Part shown: piece by piece, positions 1 to 9,611 of the stretch
How the letters are laid out: each line of letters opens with the position of its first letter
Position numbering within the stretch: position 1 is the first letter of the stretch
IMG/VR virus record: IMGVR_UViG_3300037459_000160
Coordinates: 40,669-104,668 of that record
Length of the DNA stretch: 64,000 bases
Direction: 5' to 3' (one strand)
Source of the DNA: a virus
Program-made: the position numbers and the translations under genes
Notes under the pieces: model-generated
Databases searched by the model: none
Seen by the model: only the letters and a program-made list of their open reading frames with translations
Told to the model about the DNA's origin: nothing

Positions 1-180
1 GATGGGAAGTTTGTTACGGAAATTTGCGTACCCGTACGCCAGATTACCGAGGATGCCAAAGGTAACAGTCGGTACGAGTGGACAAAAGGCGTAGACCATT
101 GCCGGCATTCGGACACGTACGATATGCTCGCGGCCGGGTTGTTGATGGACGTTACGATTGATGATGTTTCTATAGGATAA
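1..180 (+). CDS. Terminase large subunit, C-terminal fragment (partial)
   Basis: The reading frame is open from the window edge to a TAA at 178-180, so only about 59 C-terminal residues are visible. The segment holds DHCRHSDTYDMLAAG, which resembles the last nuclease motif of phage large terminases (D-H-x-x-D-[TA], with the final acidic residue ligating metal in the RNase H-like nuclease). In that family the protein is the ATP-driven motor that packages DNA into the prohead and cuts concatemers. Position agrees: it lies two genes upstream of the portal gene. The ATPase half lies outside the window, so the call rests on one motif and gene order. Confidence 0.6.
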   Translation, partial: DGKFVTEICVPVRQITEDAKGNSRYEWTKGVDHCRHSDTYDMLAAGLLMDVTIDDVSIG

Positions 181-183
181 GCC

Positions 184-759
184 ATGCCATTTGCCGGATT
201 TGAAGATTTCGCGGAGTGCGTAGCGGCTCAACAAAAACGGGATAAGGGCAAGGAATCCGCCCGGCGTATTTGCGGAGCCTTACAAGCTCAAGTTGAGAAA
301 ACCGCTATTGATTCCTCATCGGTGCCGAATTCCGTTGTTGTTCAAAATCGCGAGCTTGCGGCCCAAGGGCTTAACGCGATGGTCAAGAAACGCGGGATGG
401 GCCGAGGCGTTTTGGATAGTGGGTTTTTGAGTGTTCGCGAAATAATTATCATGCGAAATAATCGTATGAGGATGTTGGCGATTCGGGGGTTTAATCTAGT
501 AGCGAAAGCGGCCGGGTTAAACCTTAAAGAGTTTCGCGGAACAACGGGCCGGGGCGGTATCAATAACCATAAACACGTTATTGACCTTGACGACCTTGGG
601 AACGGGCTTACCTCAACGAATGAGGGCCATAACCATAGGGTAATCAATTTCATTGTACAGCCCTCACCTAATGGACACGTTCACCCCTTGAGCCGATCTG
701 ACTTAAAAAGGGTTATGAGCAAGGCGGGCTTTACCGCATTGCGTGAAATGATTGGGTAA
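184..759 (+). CDS. Head-region protein with capsid-like peptide and HxH motifs
   Basis: A 191-residue protein of unknown function between terminase and portal, starting 3 bases after the terminase stop. The N-terminus (MPFAGFEDFAECV, then a basic stretch to about residue 36) recalls short N-terminal segments of other phage head-module proteins. Residues about 38-50 read EKTAIDSSSVPNS and nearly copy residues 16-28 of the major capsid protein at 9612 (EKSAIDSSSLPNS). The C-terminal half has three His-x-His motifs (NNHKH, GHNHR, NGHVH) separated by a GNGLTSTNEG-type turn, suggesting a small metal-binding beta fold. No catalytic signature is seen. A head-assembly role is inferred from position and the shared peptide only. 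Confidence 0.6.
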   Translation: MPFAGFEDFAECVAAQQKRDKGKESARRICGALQAQVEKTAIDSSSVPNSVVVQNRELAAQGLNAMVKKRGMGRGVLDSGFLSVREIIIMRNNRMRMLAIRGFNLVAKAAGLNLKEFRGTTGRGGINNHKHVIDLDDLGNGLTSTNEGHNHRVINFIVQPSPNGHVHPLSRSDLKRVMSKAGFTALREMIG

Positions 760-762
760 ACC

Positions 763-2955
763 ATGAGTGAGCAAGAACAAGCCGAGCTTGAGGCCGAGGC
801 CGTCGAAAAGCTCAAGGATGATCCGGTTACGCCCGAGCAATCCGAGGCAACGTTGATTTCGGCGTTGGCCGATGCGGCGTATGAGACTTCCGAGGGCGAT
901 GAGCCCATAATTGAGGAAGTTTTCATAACGGATGAGGAAACTATTGCCACGGCCGAGGATTTGATTAAGGAATTCACCCGAAAATCAATGCGATGTTTTG
1001 ATGAAAGCCGCATTGTTTCGGATGAGGCAACAAGCCGGGGCTCAAGTGCCCTTTCGTTTTTGCTGGCGGGTAAGGGTGACAAGGAAAAAGAGCTTACCCA
1101 AAAGACCGCACGCGGTACGCAACAATCGGTACGAGAACTTGGACGGGGTTCCATGGGTACCGATTTGGCGACAATCAAAGTCGTTGAGCCCCCATACCCG
1201 CCCGAGTTGCTCGCGGCGTTTCTTGAGGTTGACGAAACGCATTTTCGTTGTGTACGGACCAAAGTTACCGATGCGATAGGGCGAGAGTTTGAGCTAGTTC
1301 CCACGGTAACGGTTGATCCCGATGAGAAGGAAGAAAAAGCGGGCCGCCCAAAGGCCCAAACACCCGATCCAAGGCCCCCACTGGGCAGCCTCGCGGACCC
1401 GACGCGGATTCTTGACCGAGATACTTCCGGCGTTAATCAAGGCCCCGGTGAGGCCCTTAACGATAACCGAACGCTTGTTGAGAAAATTGCAAAGGCTGGC
1501 GTTTCGGCGGTAAGCAACATTCAAAGGGAACATACCCCAAAACGAACCGTCGTACCACAAGCCGAAGTTGACGCCGAGACTCAAGACATTGAAGATTTTA
1601 TTGAGGATGCCAATGAGGTTCTCGGTTTTGAGGGCGTACTTGACCGAGCTTGTATGGATTATGAGGCGGTTGGGTGGGCAGCAATTGAAATTATCCGTTC
1701 GGCTGATTTCAAAATACGGCGGATTGCCCACGTACCCGCCCCCCGCGTGCGGGTGTTAAAAGGTTGGGCTGGATTCGTTGAGATTTTTGATAATACCGGG
1801 CTCAAGGGTAGCGTTGCGGGGGCTCATTTCCGATATTATCAACCGTTCGGGAGTAAGGTCGTAATGCGGGCCGACGATCCGACAACGGGCGAAACGGTAG
1901 CGTACAACCCAAAAGACCACGGCCCTCTTGACCCGGCAAAAGTTAAATGGAATCTTGTTGACCGCGAGACCGGCAAGCCAACCGAGGATATTTCTAGGGC
2001 GGCAAATGAAATCCTTTGGATTCCTAGGCATCACGCAAATACGATTTATTATGGGTTTACCGATGTTGTGCCGGCCTTGGGTTGGTTACTTGCCAACGTT
2101 CATATTCGCGATTATCTGCTTTCATTTTTTGAACACAACACGGTGCCCCGGTTCGCGGTAATCATCGAAGGGGCCAAGTTGAGCGAGCCGGTTAAGAAAG
2201 CGATTATGTCGTATTTCGGCACGCACGTTAAAGGCAAGGCTCACAAAACTTTGATTGTGCCGATTCCCGCGTTGCGAGGCGAGGTAAAGGTTAGGTTTGA
2301 AAAACTTGACGCGGACAACAAAGAGGGCAGTTTTCAGGATACGAAAAAGAACAACAGCCAAGGGATTATGACGGCTCATGGCGTAAGCCCGGCGATTATT
2401 GGTATTGCCGAATCGTCGGAATTAGGTTCGGGTAAGGGCTTGAGCCAAGCCGAAATTTACAAGGATAGGATTGTTACGCCAAGCCAACGCTATTGGGCTC
2501 GAAAACTTAACCGTATGTTTCGGCTCGGGCTTGGTACGACATTGGTTGCTATCAAGTTTAACCCGTTAGATATCCGAGACCGTAAAGCCGAACAAGAGGT
2601 TTTGACCGGGTATCTTAAAATGGGTGTTGCGACGATTAACGAAGTACGCAAGCGGGCGGGGCTTGGTAAGCCTGTTGAGGGCGGGGATAGGGCTTTCGTA
2701 ATTGTCGGAAACCAAATTATGTTTGTTGACGAATTAACCGAGGCGATGGGTTCGGAATTGGAAGCCTTAACCGATGAACTTGAGCGTACGCAATCGGATA
2801 TGGCGAACAAAGCCGCCGAGGAAAAGGGCCGCATGGCGGGTGAGCGGCAAGCGGCGGCAGTTAATCCCCCCAGTGTGAGCAATGGCAACGGAAATCCCTC
2901 AACTCCTAATAAAGCCAACGGTAAGCAACCGGCAGCGGCAAAGGCGGGTTCGTAG
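763..2955 (+). CDS. Portal protein
   Basis: A 730-residue protein that fits the PBSX/SPP1-like portal family, the dodecameric ring through which DNA enters and leaves the capsid. Visible features are an acidic N-terminal extension of roughly 130 residues, PPYPPELLAAFLEV followed by the THFRCVRTK region, IPRHHANTIYYGFTDVVPAL in the middle, the EHNTVPRFAVIIEG segment, and SSELGSGKGLSQAEIYKDR towards the C-terminus. The tail (from about residue 650) becomes charged and then Pro/Asn-rich. It begins 3 bases after the previous stop, and its last 74 bases overlap the start of the MuF gene in another frame. The acidic extension makes it longer than the commonest portals. Confidence 0.85.
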   Translation: MSEQEQAELEAEAVEKLKDDPVTPEQSEATLISALADAAYETSEGDEPIIEEVFITDEETIATAEDLIKEFTRKSMRCFDESRIVSDEATSRGSSALSFLLAGKGDKEKELTQKTARGTQQSVRELGRGSMGTDLATIKVVEPPYPPELLAAFLEVDETHFRCVRTKVTDAIGREFELVPTVTVDPDEKEEKAGRPKAQTPDPRPPLGSLADPTRILDRDTSGVNQGPGEALNDNRTLVEKIAKAGVSAVSNIQREHTPKRTVVPQAEVDAETQDIEDFIEDANEVLGFEGVLDRACMDYEAVGWAAIEIIRSADFKIRRIAHVPAPRVRVLKGWAGFVEIFDNTGLKGSVAGAHFRYYQPFGSKVVMRADDPTTGETVAYNPKDHGPLDPAKVKWNLVDRETGKPTEDISRAANEILWIPRHHANTIYYGFTDVVPALGWLLANVHIRDYLLSFFEHNTVPRFAVIIEGAKLSEPVKKAIMSYFGTHVKGKAHKTLIVPIPALRGEVKVRFEKLDADNKEGSFQDTKKNNSQGIMTAHGVSPAIIGIAESSELGSGKGLSQAEIYKDRIVTPSQRYWARKLNRMFRLGLGTTLVAIKFNPLDIRDRKAEQEVLTGYLKMGVATINEVRKRAGLGKPVEGGDRAFVIVGNQIMFVDELTEAMGSELEALTDELERTQSDMANKAAEEKGRMAGERQAAAVNPPSVSNGNGNPSTPNKANGKQPAAAKAGS

Positions 2956-5900
2956 ACTTAGCCGGTTGATTGTTGTTAAGGCGGCCTCAAGTGGAATTCG
3001 ATTAAGACTTGAGCGAGACCTTGAGAACAAGTTACGGCGAATCATTCGCGAACTTTTCGCCGAATTACGGCAAAGCCTTTCCAGTAGATTCCTCCAAGGG
3101 ATCGGCCGTCAAGCGAACCTGTTTAGGCGTACCGCACGCGGGCCCGCACGCACACGCACGCGGGCAGCCAATGAGCTTACGCGGGCCTTCATGGGCCCTT
3201 TACGCGATGTGTTGCTCGATACCGAGCAACTTGCCGCGTTTCGTTATTGGCTCGGCATATCTCAAATACGGGCGTATGAGTATGGGGCGGTAACCGCGTT
3301 GCGGGCGATGGGATTTGCGGCAACCTCGCGACGGGTTCAAGAGATTGAGAAACGCATTACGGTTTCAAAGGCGGCTGGCGATATCGTCTTTGAGTTGACC
3401 GATGCTGAGTTGATTAACGAGCTTGAGGGCCGGCCGATCGTAGTTGGGGCGGGCCTTGCCCCGGCCGTTGTTGAGGATGCCCGCAAGTTAATTCGGGATG
3501 AGTTGTTTTTGGGTAACGCCAGCACGGGTGAGGGCGGAATTTCCGATTTGATCTTGGCGGGCGGCCAAGTGCCGGAATACCGAGCGTTGCGGATTTCCCG
3601 AACCGAAACCCAATCCGCCTTTAATCAAGGATTTTACAAAGTCGAACAGCGTTCGGGAATCAAAAAACATTCATGGGTGACGGTGGGCGATAGGCGAGTA
3701 AGGCCAGAACACGCAATGAATGAGGATTCTGGCGATATTCCCATTGGCGATCCTTTTGCGTCGTTGCAAATCCATCCCGGCGATCCCGGCCCACTGGTTT
3801 TACACGTTAATTGTCGGTGTTCACTTCAACCAGATTTATCCGATCCCAATATTTTGCTTGACCCGTGGGCGGGCGATTCCGGGGCCAACCTTAAGACCGA
3901 TCCGACATTACCGGGCATTCCTCCAAAAATCGGCAAAATCAGGACCGCATTGAATCAAGCCCAAGCGAGGGCACGGGCAGCGATCCGAGCCGAGGGCGAG
4001 GCAATAAAGGCCAGGAAACTAGCCGAAGCCGGGGCCCAAGCAGCGGCCAAGAAAAAGACCGTTCAAGAATCTAAGGCGGTTGCAAGTACCAAGAGTGAGT
4101 TTGAGGCGATTGTTAAAAGTATTGATGCCGATGATACATTTTTCAAGATTAGTCAACTTGGCGATAAGTTGAAAGGTTTGAGCAAGGCCGAGGCCCAAGA
4201 GCTTGCAAAACAACTAGGGTTTGTATCCAAGCAATCGTTTGCGACCAAGAAAAAAGCAATTCAAACCATTACGGGCGAGTTGAAAAAGTTTGCCAAATCG
4301 GCCGGGGATGTTAAGGGCGTTGATAAAGCCTTTGGAGAATTCGTATTTGCCACCAAGCCGGTTAGAGAGGCAGCGGAGCAAAAGTTTAAGGTGGAAGCCT
4401 TAGAGGATGTAAATAAAGCCAAGTCGGTTTTGAAAGGCAGTACCAAGGCGATTGACGTTGCCACGTTGGACGCGGCGACGGCGGCCGACTATGCGGAGTT
4501 TCTTGAGTGGCAAGCGGTGCAAGCTGGAAAAACTCAGAGTTATGGCGTTGTTATCTTTGACGATCAAGGGCGGGTATTACTTCGGCGGGCCAAGGGGGAT
4601 TTCGGCGGTACCCGTTGGTCATTTGCTAAGGGCGGGGGAACCAAGCCCGGTACAACGGCACTTAAAGAACTTGCGGAGGAAACCGGGCACCAAGCCAATA
4701 TTACCGGGGCAATCAAAGGGGATTTTGAGGGCACAACCACAAAAAATAACTACTTTGTTGGACGCAAAAAGGGCAAGTTTGATGCGGCCCTTATGGACGC
4801 GGAAACAGAGGAAGTGATTTGGGTAGATTTCAATGAGGCAAAGAAACTCATAAAGCAATCCCCGAGTGAGTTGATTGTAAAACGTGATCTTGCCGTATTG
4901 GATGGGGCGTTTGATGAGATAAGCGGAAACTCAACAGCGTTAAAGGCGTTGGCAAAGAAAACCGAAACCAAGAAAAAGGTTGTCGATCTTGGCAAGCAAC
5001 AAACGGCGGCGGCCGATGAGCTTATTGACGCGGCCAAGCAGTTACAAAAAGCCGCACAAGGCGACCCCGAGGCAGTAAGCAAGCTTTCCAAGGCCGTTAA
5101 GAATTTGAAAAAACTAGGCGTTTCCGATACCAAAATTCAAGAGCTTACCAAAGCGGGCATACAGGCGGGCAAGACCGCCAAGGCTCAAGGAATCCTTGAC
5201 AATCTCAAAGGTAAGTTGCCAAAAACAATTGATGAAATTGATAACGTGGTTGCCGAGCTTAAGAAGTTACAAGCCGGCCTCGGCGGGCTTGAGGCCGAAG
5301 TTGATGAGGCAGTTTCCAAAAAGCTCAAATCACTCGGCAGCAAGAAAAGCCAACTCAAAAAGAAACTCAAACCAACAGCCAAGCCGGATGAGCCGGAAGT
5401 GCTAATAGCCCTAGACATACAAGCCCCAACGACTCAAGCATTAAAGGAAGAATTTGAGGCAACGGTTACAAAATCGGAATTGGGTTCGTTATTTAGTCAA
5501 ACCGAGGCTAAGTTACTTGCCGAGGATTTGAAAAACGCGGGCGTATCCGCCGACGAAATCGCCAAACTTCAAAAATCGGGAGTACAGGCGGGCAACGAGA
5601 AAAAGGCCAAGAGCTTTATTGAGGCTCAAACGGGAGCGGGCTTGCCCGATGGTCTGGATGATCTTAATGAGCTTGAGGATAAGGTTTTTGGCTTCCTCCA
5701 AAAGGGTTTCAAAGATCCCGCACTAGAAAAGAAATTTGAAGGGGCGTTAAAGAACATTGATTTGAAGAAAAAGGAAATCTTTGCGAAGCCGGCAGCCACG
5801 AAAGCCGAAATCAAAGCTCAAAATACCAAAGCTAACTCACTCGCCAATACTAACCCTCAATCGCTCCAAGATATTAAGGTTGTTGAGGAAGAATTGAAGG

Positions 5901-7501
5901 CGTTGCAAAATCTCGGTAATCTTAACCCGACTACCGATTTTTCGGTTGACAGCAAGTTACAGGTACTCCAATTCAAGAAAAGCCAACTCCAAAAGAAAGC
6001 CGCGAAACCAACAACCGGGCCAACCTCGGCGGATATTCTCAAGAAAGCTGAAGCGGCCGACGCGAAACTTAAAGCCGAGCTTGAGGCCCTTGATGATATT
6101 AAGATCATTACCGAACCGATTCCAAAACCGATTAAGGTAGATTTGGCCGATTTCCCGCCCGCCGATAAACTTGGTCGGTTGGATGAACTTAAGACGCTAC
6201 CCGGTTCCACGGGGGCCAAGTTGGTTCAAGACCCGCGAACGGGCAAAAAGTATGTACTCAAACGCGGAAACCAAAAATTATCTAAAGAGGCTCGCGAGGC
6301 ACATTTACGCGAGGAATTTCTTGCCGACGACCTTTACCGGGCGGCCGGCGTTGACGTACCGGCCGGCGTGTTGTATGAGACCGCGAGCGGGCCGGTAAAG
6401 CTAACGGAATTCATTGAGGGTACCGAAGATTTGGCAACCGTACTTGCTAAGGGCGGGTCAAGAGCCAAAAAGGTACTCACCAAAATACAAGGGGATTTTG
6501 CCGAGGATGCCCTATTCGCGAATTGGGATGTTATCGGCTTGAGCCAGGATAATATTCTTGTAACCAAGACCGGTAAGGTTTTGAGAATTGATAACGGCGG
6601 GGCGTTAAGGTTCCGAGCCCAAGGGGCCCCCAAGGGTAGTCATTTTGGAAATGATGTTGGAGAACTTGCTAGTTTACGAAGCTCGGCGGCCGGGAAAGAA
6701 GTGTTTGGACAGTTGACCGATGAGGCAGTTGCCAAGCAGATTTTCGCGTTGCAATCAAAAAGGGAAGTAATACTTGCCACGATCAAAGACCGAGCGTTAA
6801 GAGCGACGATTTCTAAACGCTTAGACTCAATGAAAACTTGGGCCGATGATGTAATTGAGAAAATTGCAACACGAAAGAAGAATTTGGCTAGTGGTAGAAA
6901 ACTTAGGCCCGGCGAATTCTCAAACGATCCCGTAGCTATTGACCCAAGAATTGAAAATCGGGCCACGTTTATAACACCCAAGGCGAAAAAGGCAGCCGAG
7001 GAAACGGCACCATTGCGAGAAATGACGAAAAAACTTAGAGACTTGGGCCCGCGTGAACATTCGGCGATTGAGGACTATTCGGGTTCATCCTATAGAAGGC
7101 TCAATTCTAACTTGCGTAAGGGTAAAAGCCTTACGGACGATCAATTACAAATGGTCAAGGGTATTGATGTCGGGCTTGCCGAGGTACCCTCGGCAGCTAA
7201 AGAACACCCGGTTGTATTTCGCAAGTTGGAGCAAGAGGGGCAAAAACTTGAGGCGTTCTTAGCTAAGCATCCCGAGGGCGGCATTGTCTCGTATAACGAA
7301 TACCTTTCAACCTCATTTTCTAAAGGTACTTGGAGCGGGAATATTGAGTATGAAATAAGACACAAGACCGGCCGACGAATCAAAGAAATATCGTTGCATC
7401 GTAGTGAGGATGAGGTTTTGTTTGGTAGGGGAGCGGAATTTTTAGTTGAGAGAGTGGAACGGACGGGCAACCGGGTAAAGATTTTCCTAACGGAGTTGTA
7501 A
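2882..7501 (+). CDS. MuF head protein fused to Nudix, kinase and ADP-ribosyltransferase domains
   Basis: A 1539-residue modular protein. Residues about 40-330 look like a MuF/SPP1 gp7-type minor head domain ending in the Cys-containing HVNCRC motif (about 308-313). Residues about 552-690 form a Nudix-like domain with [16 protein letters not shown]; the loop of the Nudix box is about four residues short and the GX5E glutamate is Thr. Lys/Ala-rich helical repeats follow (about 730-1080). Residues about 1083-1320 resemble HipA/PI-kinase-like folds: KYVLKRG, the catalytic-loop-like [11 protein letters not shown] (near 1214-1224) and RIDNGGAL. The C-terminus (about 1370-1539) matches an ADP-ribosyltransferase exoenzyme with Arg1447, YLSTS (1474-1478) and E1512-D-E1514. 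The start overlaps the portal gene. MuF fusions are packaged inside the head, so this may be an effector delivered with the DNA (inference). Confidence 0.75.
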   Translation: MATEIPQLLIKPTVSNRQRQRRVRRLSRLIVVKAASSGIRLRLERDLENKLRRIIRELFAELRQSLSSRFLQGIGRQANLFRRTARGPARTRTRAANELTRAFMGPLRDVLLDTEQLAAFRYWLGISQIRAYEYGAVTALRAMGFAATSRRVQEIEKRITVSKAAGDIVFELTDAELINELEGRPIVVGAGLAPAVVEDARKLIRDELFLGNASTGEGGISDLILAGGQVPEYRALRISRTETQSAFNQGFYKVEQRSGIKKHSWVTVGDRRVRPEHAMNEDSGDIPIGDPFASLQIHPGDPGPLVLHVNCRCSLQPDLSDPNILLDPWAGDSGANLKTDPTLPGIPPKIGKIRTALNQAQARARAAIRAEGEAIKARKLAEAGAQAAAKKKTVQESKAVASTKSEFEAIVKSIDADDTFFKISQLGDKLKGLSKAEAQELAKQLGFVSKQSFATKKKAIQTITGELKKFAKSAGDVKGVDKAFGEFVFATKPVREAAEQKFKVEALEDVNKAKSVLKGSTKAIDVATLDAATAADYAEFLEWQAVQAGKTQSYGVVIFDDQGRVLLRRAKGDFGGTRWSFAKGGGTKPGTTALKELAEETGHQANITGAIKGDFEGTTTKNNYFVGRKKGKFDAALMDAETEEVIWVDFNEAKKLIKQSPSELIVKRDLAVLDGAFDEISGNSTALKALAKKTETKKKVVDLGKQQTAAADELIDAAKQLQKAAQGDPEAVSKLSKAVKNLKKLGVSDTKIQELTKAGIQAGKTAKAQGILDNLKGKLPKTIDEIDNVVAELKKLQAGLGGLEAEVDEAVSKKLKSLGSKKSQLKKKLKPTAKPDEPEVLIALDIQAPTTQALKEEFEATVTKSELGSLFSQTEAKLLAEDLKNAGVSADEIAKLQKSGVQAGNEKKAKSFIEAQTGAGLPDGLDDLNELEDKVFGFLQKGFKDPALEKKFEGALKNIDLKKKEIFAKPAATKAEIKAQNTKANSLANTNPQSLQDIKVVEEELKALQNLGNLNPTTDFSVDSKLQVLQFKKSQLQKKAAKPTTGPTSADILKKAEAADAKLKAELEALDDIKIITEPIPKPIKVDLADFPPADKLGRLDELKTLPGSTGAKLVQDPRTGKKYVLKRGNQKLSKEAREAHLREEFLADDLYRAAGVDVPAGVLYETASGPVKLTEFIEGTEDLATVLAKGGSRAKKVLTKIQGDFAEDALFANWDVIGLSQDNILVTKTGKVLRIDNGGALRFRAQGAPKGSHFGNDVGELASLRSSAAGKEVFGQLTDEAVAKQIFALQSKREVILATIKDRALRATISKRLDSMKTWADDVIEKIATRKKNLASGRKLRPGEFSNDPVAIDPRIENRATFITPKAKKAAEETAPLREMTKKLRDLGPREHSAIEDYSGSSYRRLNSNLRKGKSLTDDQLQMVKGIDVGLAEVPSAAKEHPVVFRKLEQEGQKLEAFLAKHPEGGIVSYNEYLSTSFSKGTWSGNIEYEIRHKTGRRIKEISLHRSEDEVLFGRGAEFLVERVERTGNRVKIFLTEL

Positions 7502-7503
7502 GC

Positions 7504-7812
7504 ATGGCAGTTGATAAAAAAGATGAGGCTCACCAAGCCGAAAGGGACGCCGAACCGTTGATAAACGCGGTGCGGCAATGCAATGATTGCGTAAATCGGT
7601 ATTGGGGAACGATTACTTGCCTAGCCTTTCCCGAGCGTATTCCCCACGACATTATCAACGGTGACCATGATCATAGGTTACCGTATCCCGATGCGGAAAA
7701 CCCTACCGACCAAGGAATACGGTTTGAACTTAATGAGGGATTGATTACCCGAGACCCAAACGAATTAGGTATGAAAACAGTTTTTAATTTTCCCCCGCCT
7801 ATGGATTCCTGA
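7504..7812 (+). CDS. Small Cys-containing phage protein, function unknown
   Basis: A 102-residue protein starting right after the MuF gene. It contains [25 protein letters not shown] and [13 protein letters not shown] split across its middle, a pattern seen in a recurrent family of small uncharacterised phage proteins (short Cys-x2-Cys segment, 'AFP..IP..I..G..DH..P..GD'). Three Cys and several His could bind a metal. No enzyme signature is present. The stop codon abuts one copy of the dispersed 16-bp near-palindrome, so this is probably the last gene of its transcription unit. Confidence 0.6.
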   Translation: MAVDKKDEAHQAERDAEPLINAVRQCNDCVNRYWGTITCLAFPERIPHDIINGDHDHRLPYPDAENPTDQGIRFELNEGLITRDPNELGMKTVFNFPPPMDS

Positions 7813-7828
7813 GTGAAACCGGGTTCAC
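7813..7828 (+). promoter_or_regulatory. 16-bp near-palindromic site, copy 1 (GTGAAACCGGGTTCAC)
   Basis: The site lies directly after the stop codon at 7810-7812. Arms GTGAA/TTCAC are perfect; with the flanking A and T the dyad is 18 bp. It is followed by TTTTTG, so it could also act as a weak terminator hairpin. A TTGACA hexamer begins 26 bases downstream. Eight further copies occur in the window; an operator or boundary role is inferred. Confidence 0.7.
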
Positions 7829-7854
7829 TTTTTGAAAAATTTGTGTGTTAGGTA

Positions 7855-7883
7855 TTGACAGTTGGGGCAATACCAGCGAAAAT
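7855..7883 (+). promoter_or_regulatory. Possible promoter before the protease/capsid genes
   Basis: A perfect TTGACA at 7855-7860 is followed after 17 bases by GAAAAT, a poor -10 match. The spacing from the upstream 16-bp site (26 bases) closely matches that at 52045/52088 (27 bases). Weak on its own because the -10 is poor. Confidence 0.3.
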
Positions 7884-7922
7884 TTCCAAGATTCTAAATT
7901 TTCTTGCCGAGGGTAACGGATT

Positions 7923-9524
7923 ATGGCGGCTCCCATACGTGAATTGCTGCATATTACCGCCCCCATTGCGTTTCAAGTTGAGGGCGAGGGTGAGAACAAG
8001 CCAATTCAGCGGGTTATCGTTAAAGGGTTCGCATCGGTAGAAACCGGCGATCGTTCGGGCGACATTGTTCCACCTGAGGAATTCAACATTGAAAGGTTTA
8101 TGGCAGCCCCTACGCTTTTGCTCAATCATCGGTTTTGGACCGATCCAATGGGCAACCGGGTTGCAATCGGTCGGCCTCTCACAATGAATCCGGTTAAGCT
8201 CGGCAAGATAGCCGGCGACGATGATAATTGGGCAATCATCGACTTAAAAACCAAAAAACAAATTGATAAGTTTCCAAAGGTCAAGGTACCCGATTTGAAA
8301 GCGGGCAGCCGTGGCCTTTTTATTACGGCTGAGATAACGGTACCGGAAGTTGCCGGGATGGTTGTACGCGGTGAGCTTTCCGCGTTTAGCTGGAAGGGCA
8401 TGACGCTTGTTGAGTTTCGTTTCAATACGAAACTCGGGCGTGTCGAGCGGGTGTTATTGGATATCGACCTTTTTGAGGTTTCTTTAACACACGTTCCCGA
8501 TAATCCTGATTCAACACTTATCGTGGCAAAAGCGGTCAAGGAAATTATTCTTGAGAAAAGCCGGTTTGAGAGTCGTGAGCAAGCTGTTGCATACATGAAT
8601 CATCACAATTTAACCGGGGCCGTTCGCGAGGACGAGACCCGGTTTTATTCGCGTTTGTTGGACCCCTCGCGGATTGATAACGAAAAGCTCGTTACCGCAA
8701 AAATGGCCGAGGGTGTAACGGCGATTGTTGGACCGTTACATAATCCCGGTGAGTGGCTGTTTGGGGATTTGCCGCAAGAGGAACGCGAAAGGATCAACAA
8801 TCTTTACGATGCATCCGATACCGTTTCGGGTGCCGATTCGGATTCCGTTGATACGGAGGGCTCAAGTATGAGCGACACGGCACAAGCCCAAGACGCGGGA
8901 GCCGAGGTTACGGCAACCGATGCGGGCGATAAGGAAACGAAAGAAAAGGCCGGGAATTTGGGCGGTGCTGGTGGTGCTGGCGGTGCGATTTCCGGTGACG
9001 ATAAAGAAGCGAAAACGAAAGCCGGGCATAAGGCAGTTGCGGCCAAGTCCAATGATGAGGCAATGGGGGCATTTGCCTCGGACATTGCCACACAAACGGC
9101 GGCTGGAGTTGTGAGCGGTCTCAAGCCCGTGTTTGAGGCTCAAACGGTGGCCCTCGCGACAATGGGCACGCTGATTGAAAAGATGGCCGGGGGAGTTGAC
9201 GCGGGAGCCGAAACCCCGAGCGAACAGAAACCGAAAACGGAAACGGAAACGGACGACCTTGCCGCACAAGTGGCAAAGCAAGAGGCCGCGAAAACCGCGA
9301 ACCTCAACGATGTTATGGGTCAACTCAACGCATTGGCTGACGGGTTGCAGCAAACCCAACAGGCCGTTGTAACCGTCGCGAAATCGGCGGCAGCAATGGG
9401 GGCTCAAATTCCCAACGCGGCCGGCTCACGTTCCGAGAAACTTCCGGCTGAGAAATCAGTTGAGGAAGGCGACGATCCGAACGATTGCTTTGACAATACG
9501 TTTGGATTCCTTGGGGGCCAATAA
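7923..9524 (+). CDS. Prohead protease with C-terminal scaffold-like region
   Basis: A 533-residue protein. The first ~200 residues look like an HK97/Mu-type (S78/U35-like) head maturation protease: VIVKGFASVETGDRSGDIV, the histidine motif TLLLNHRFW, the serine motif GELSAFSWKG, and the conserved DLFEVSLTHVPDNPDS. Residues about 203-285 form a second small domain (SREQAVAYMNHHNL, GVTAIVGPLHNP) reminiscent of the region after XkdF-type proteases. The remainder is Ala/Glu/Lys/Gln-rich and helical, as expected of an internal scaffold that the protease removes before packaging. It lies directly before the capsid gene, the classical order. GAGGG upstream of the ATG supports the start. Confidence 0.8.
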   Translation: MAAPIRELLHITAPIAFQVEGEGENKPIQRVIVKGFASVETGDRSGDIVPPEEFNIERFMAAPTLLLNHRFWTDPMGNRVAIGRPLTMNPVKLGKIAGDDDNWAIIDLKTKKQIDKFPKVKVPDLKAGSRGLFITAEITVPEVAGMVVRGELSAFSWKGMTLVEFRFNTKLGRVERVLLDIDLFEVSLTHVPDNPDSTLIVAKAVKEIILEKSRFESREQAVAYMNHHNLTGAVREDETRFYSRLLDPSRIDNEKLVTAKMAEGVTAIVGPLHNPGEWLFGDLPQEERERINNLYDASDTVSGADSDSVDTEGSSMSDTAQAQDAGAEVTATDAGDKETKEKAGNLGGAGGAGGAISGDDKEAKTKAGHKAVAAKSNDEAMGAFASDIATQTAAGVVSGLKPVFEAQTVALATMGTLIEKMAGGVDAGAETPSEQKPKTETETDDLAAQVAKQEAAKTANLNDVMGQLNALADGLQQTQQAVVTVAKSAAAMGAQIPNAAGSRSEKLPAEKSVEEGDDPNDCFDNTFGFLGGQ

Positions 9525-9611
9525 TTCCCAAGGGAAACCTTAACTTCTAACCTTTGCGGTACCCATAACGGACCCGTTTCACTTATCCGTTTTCGCAAAG
9601 GATTTTTTCCG

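Noticed and set aside
8862-9407. 181-residue minus-strand ORF
   Set aside because: Shadow of the Ala/Lys-rich scaffold part of the protease gene.
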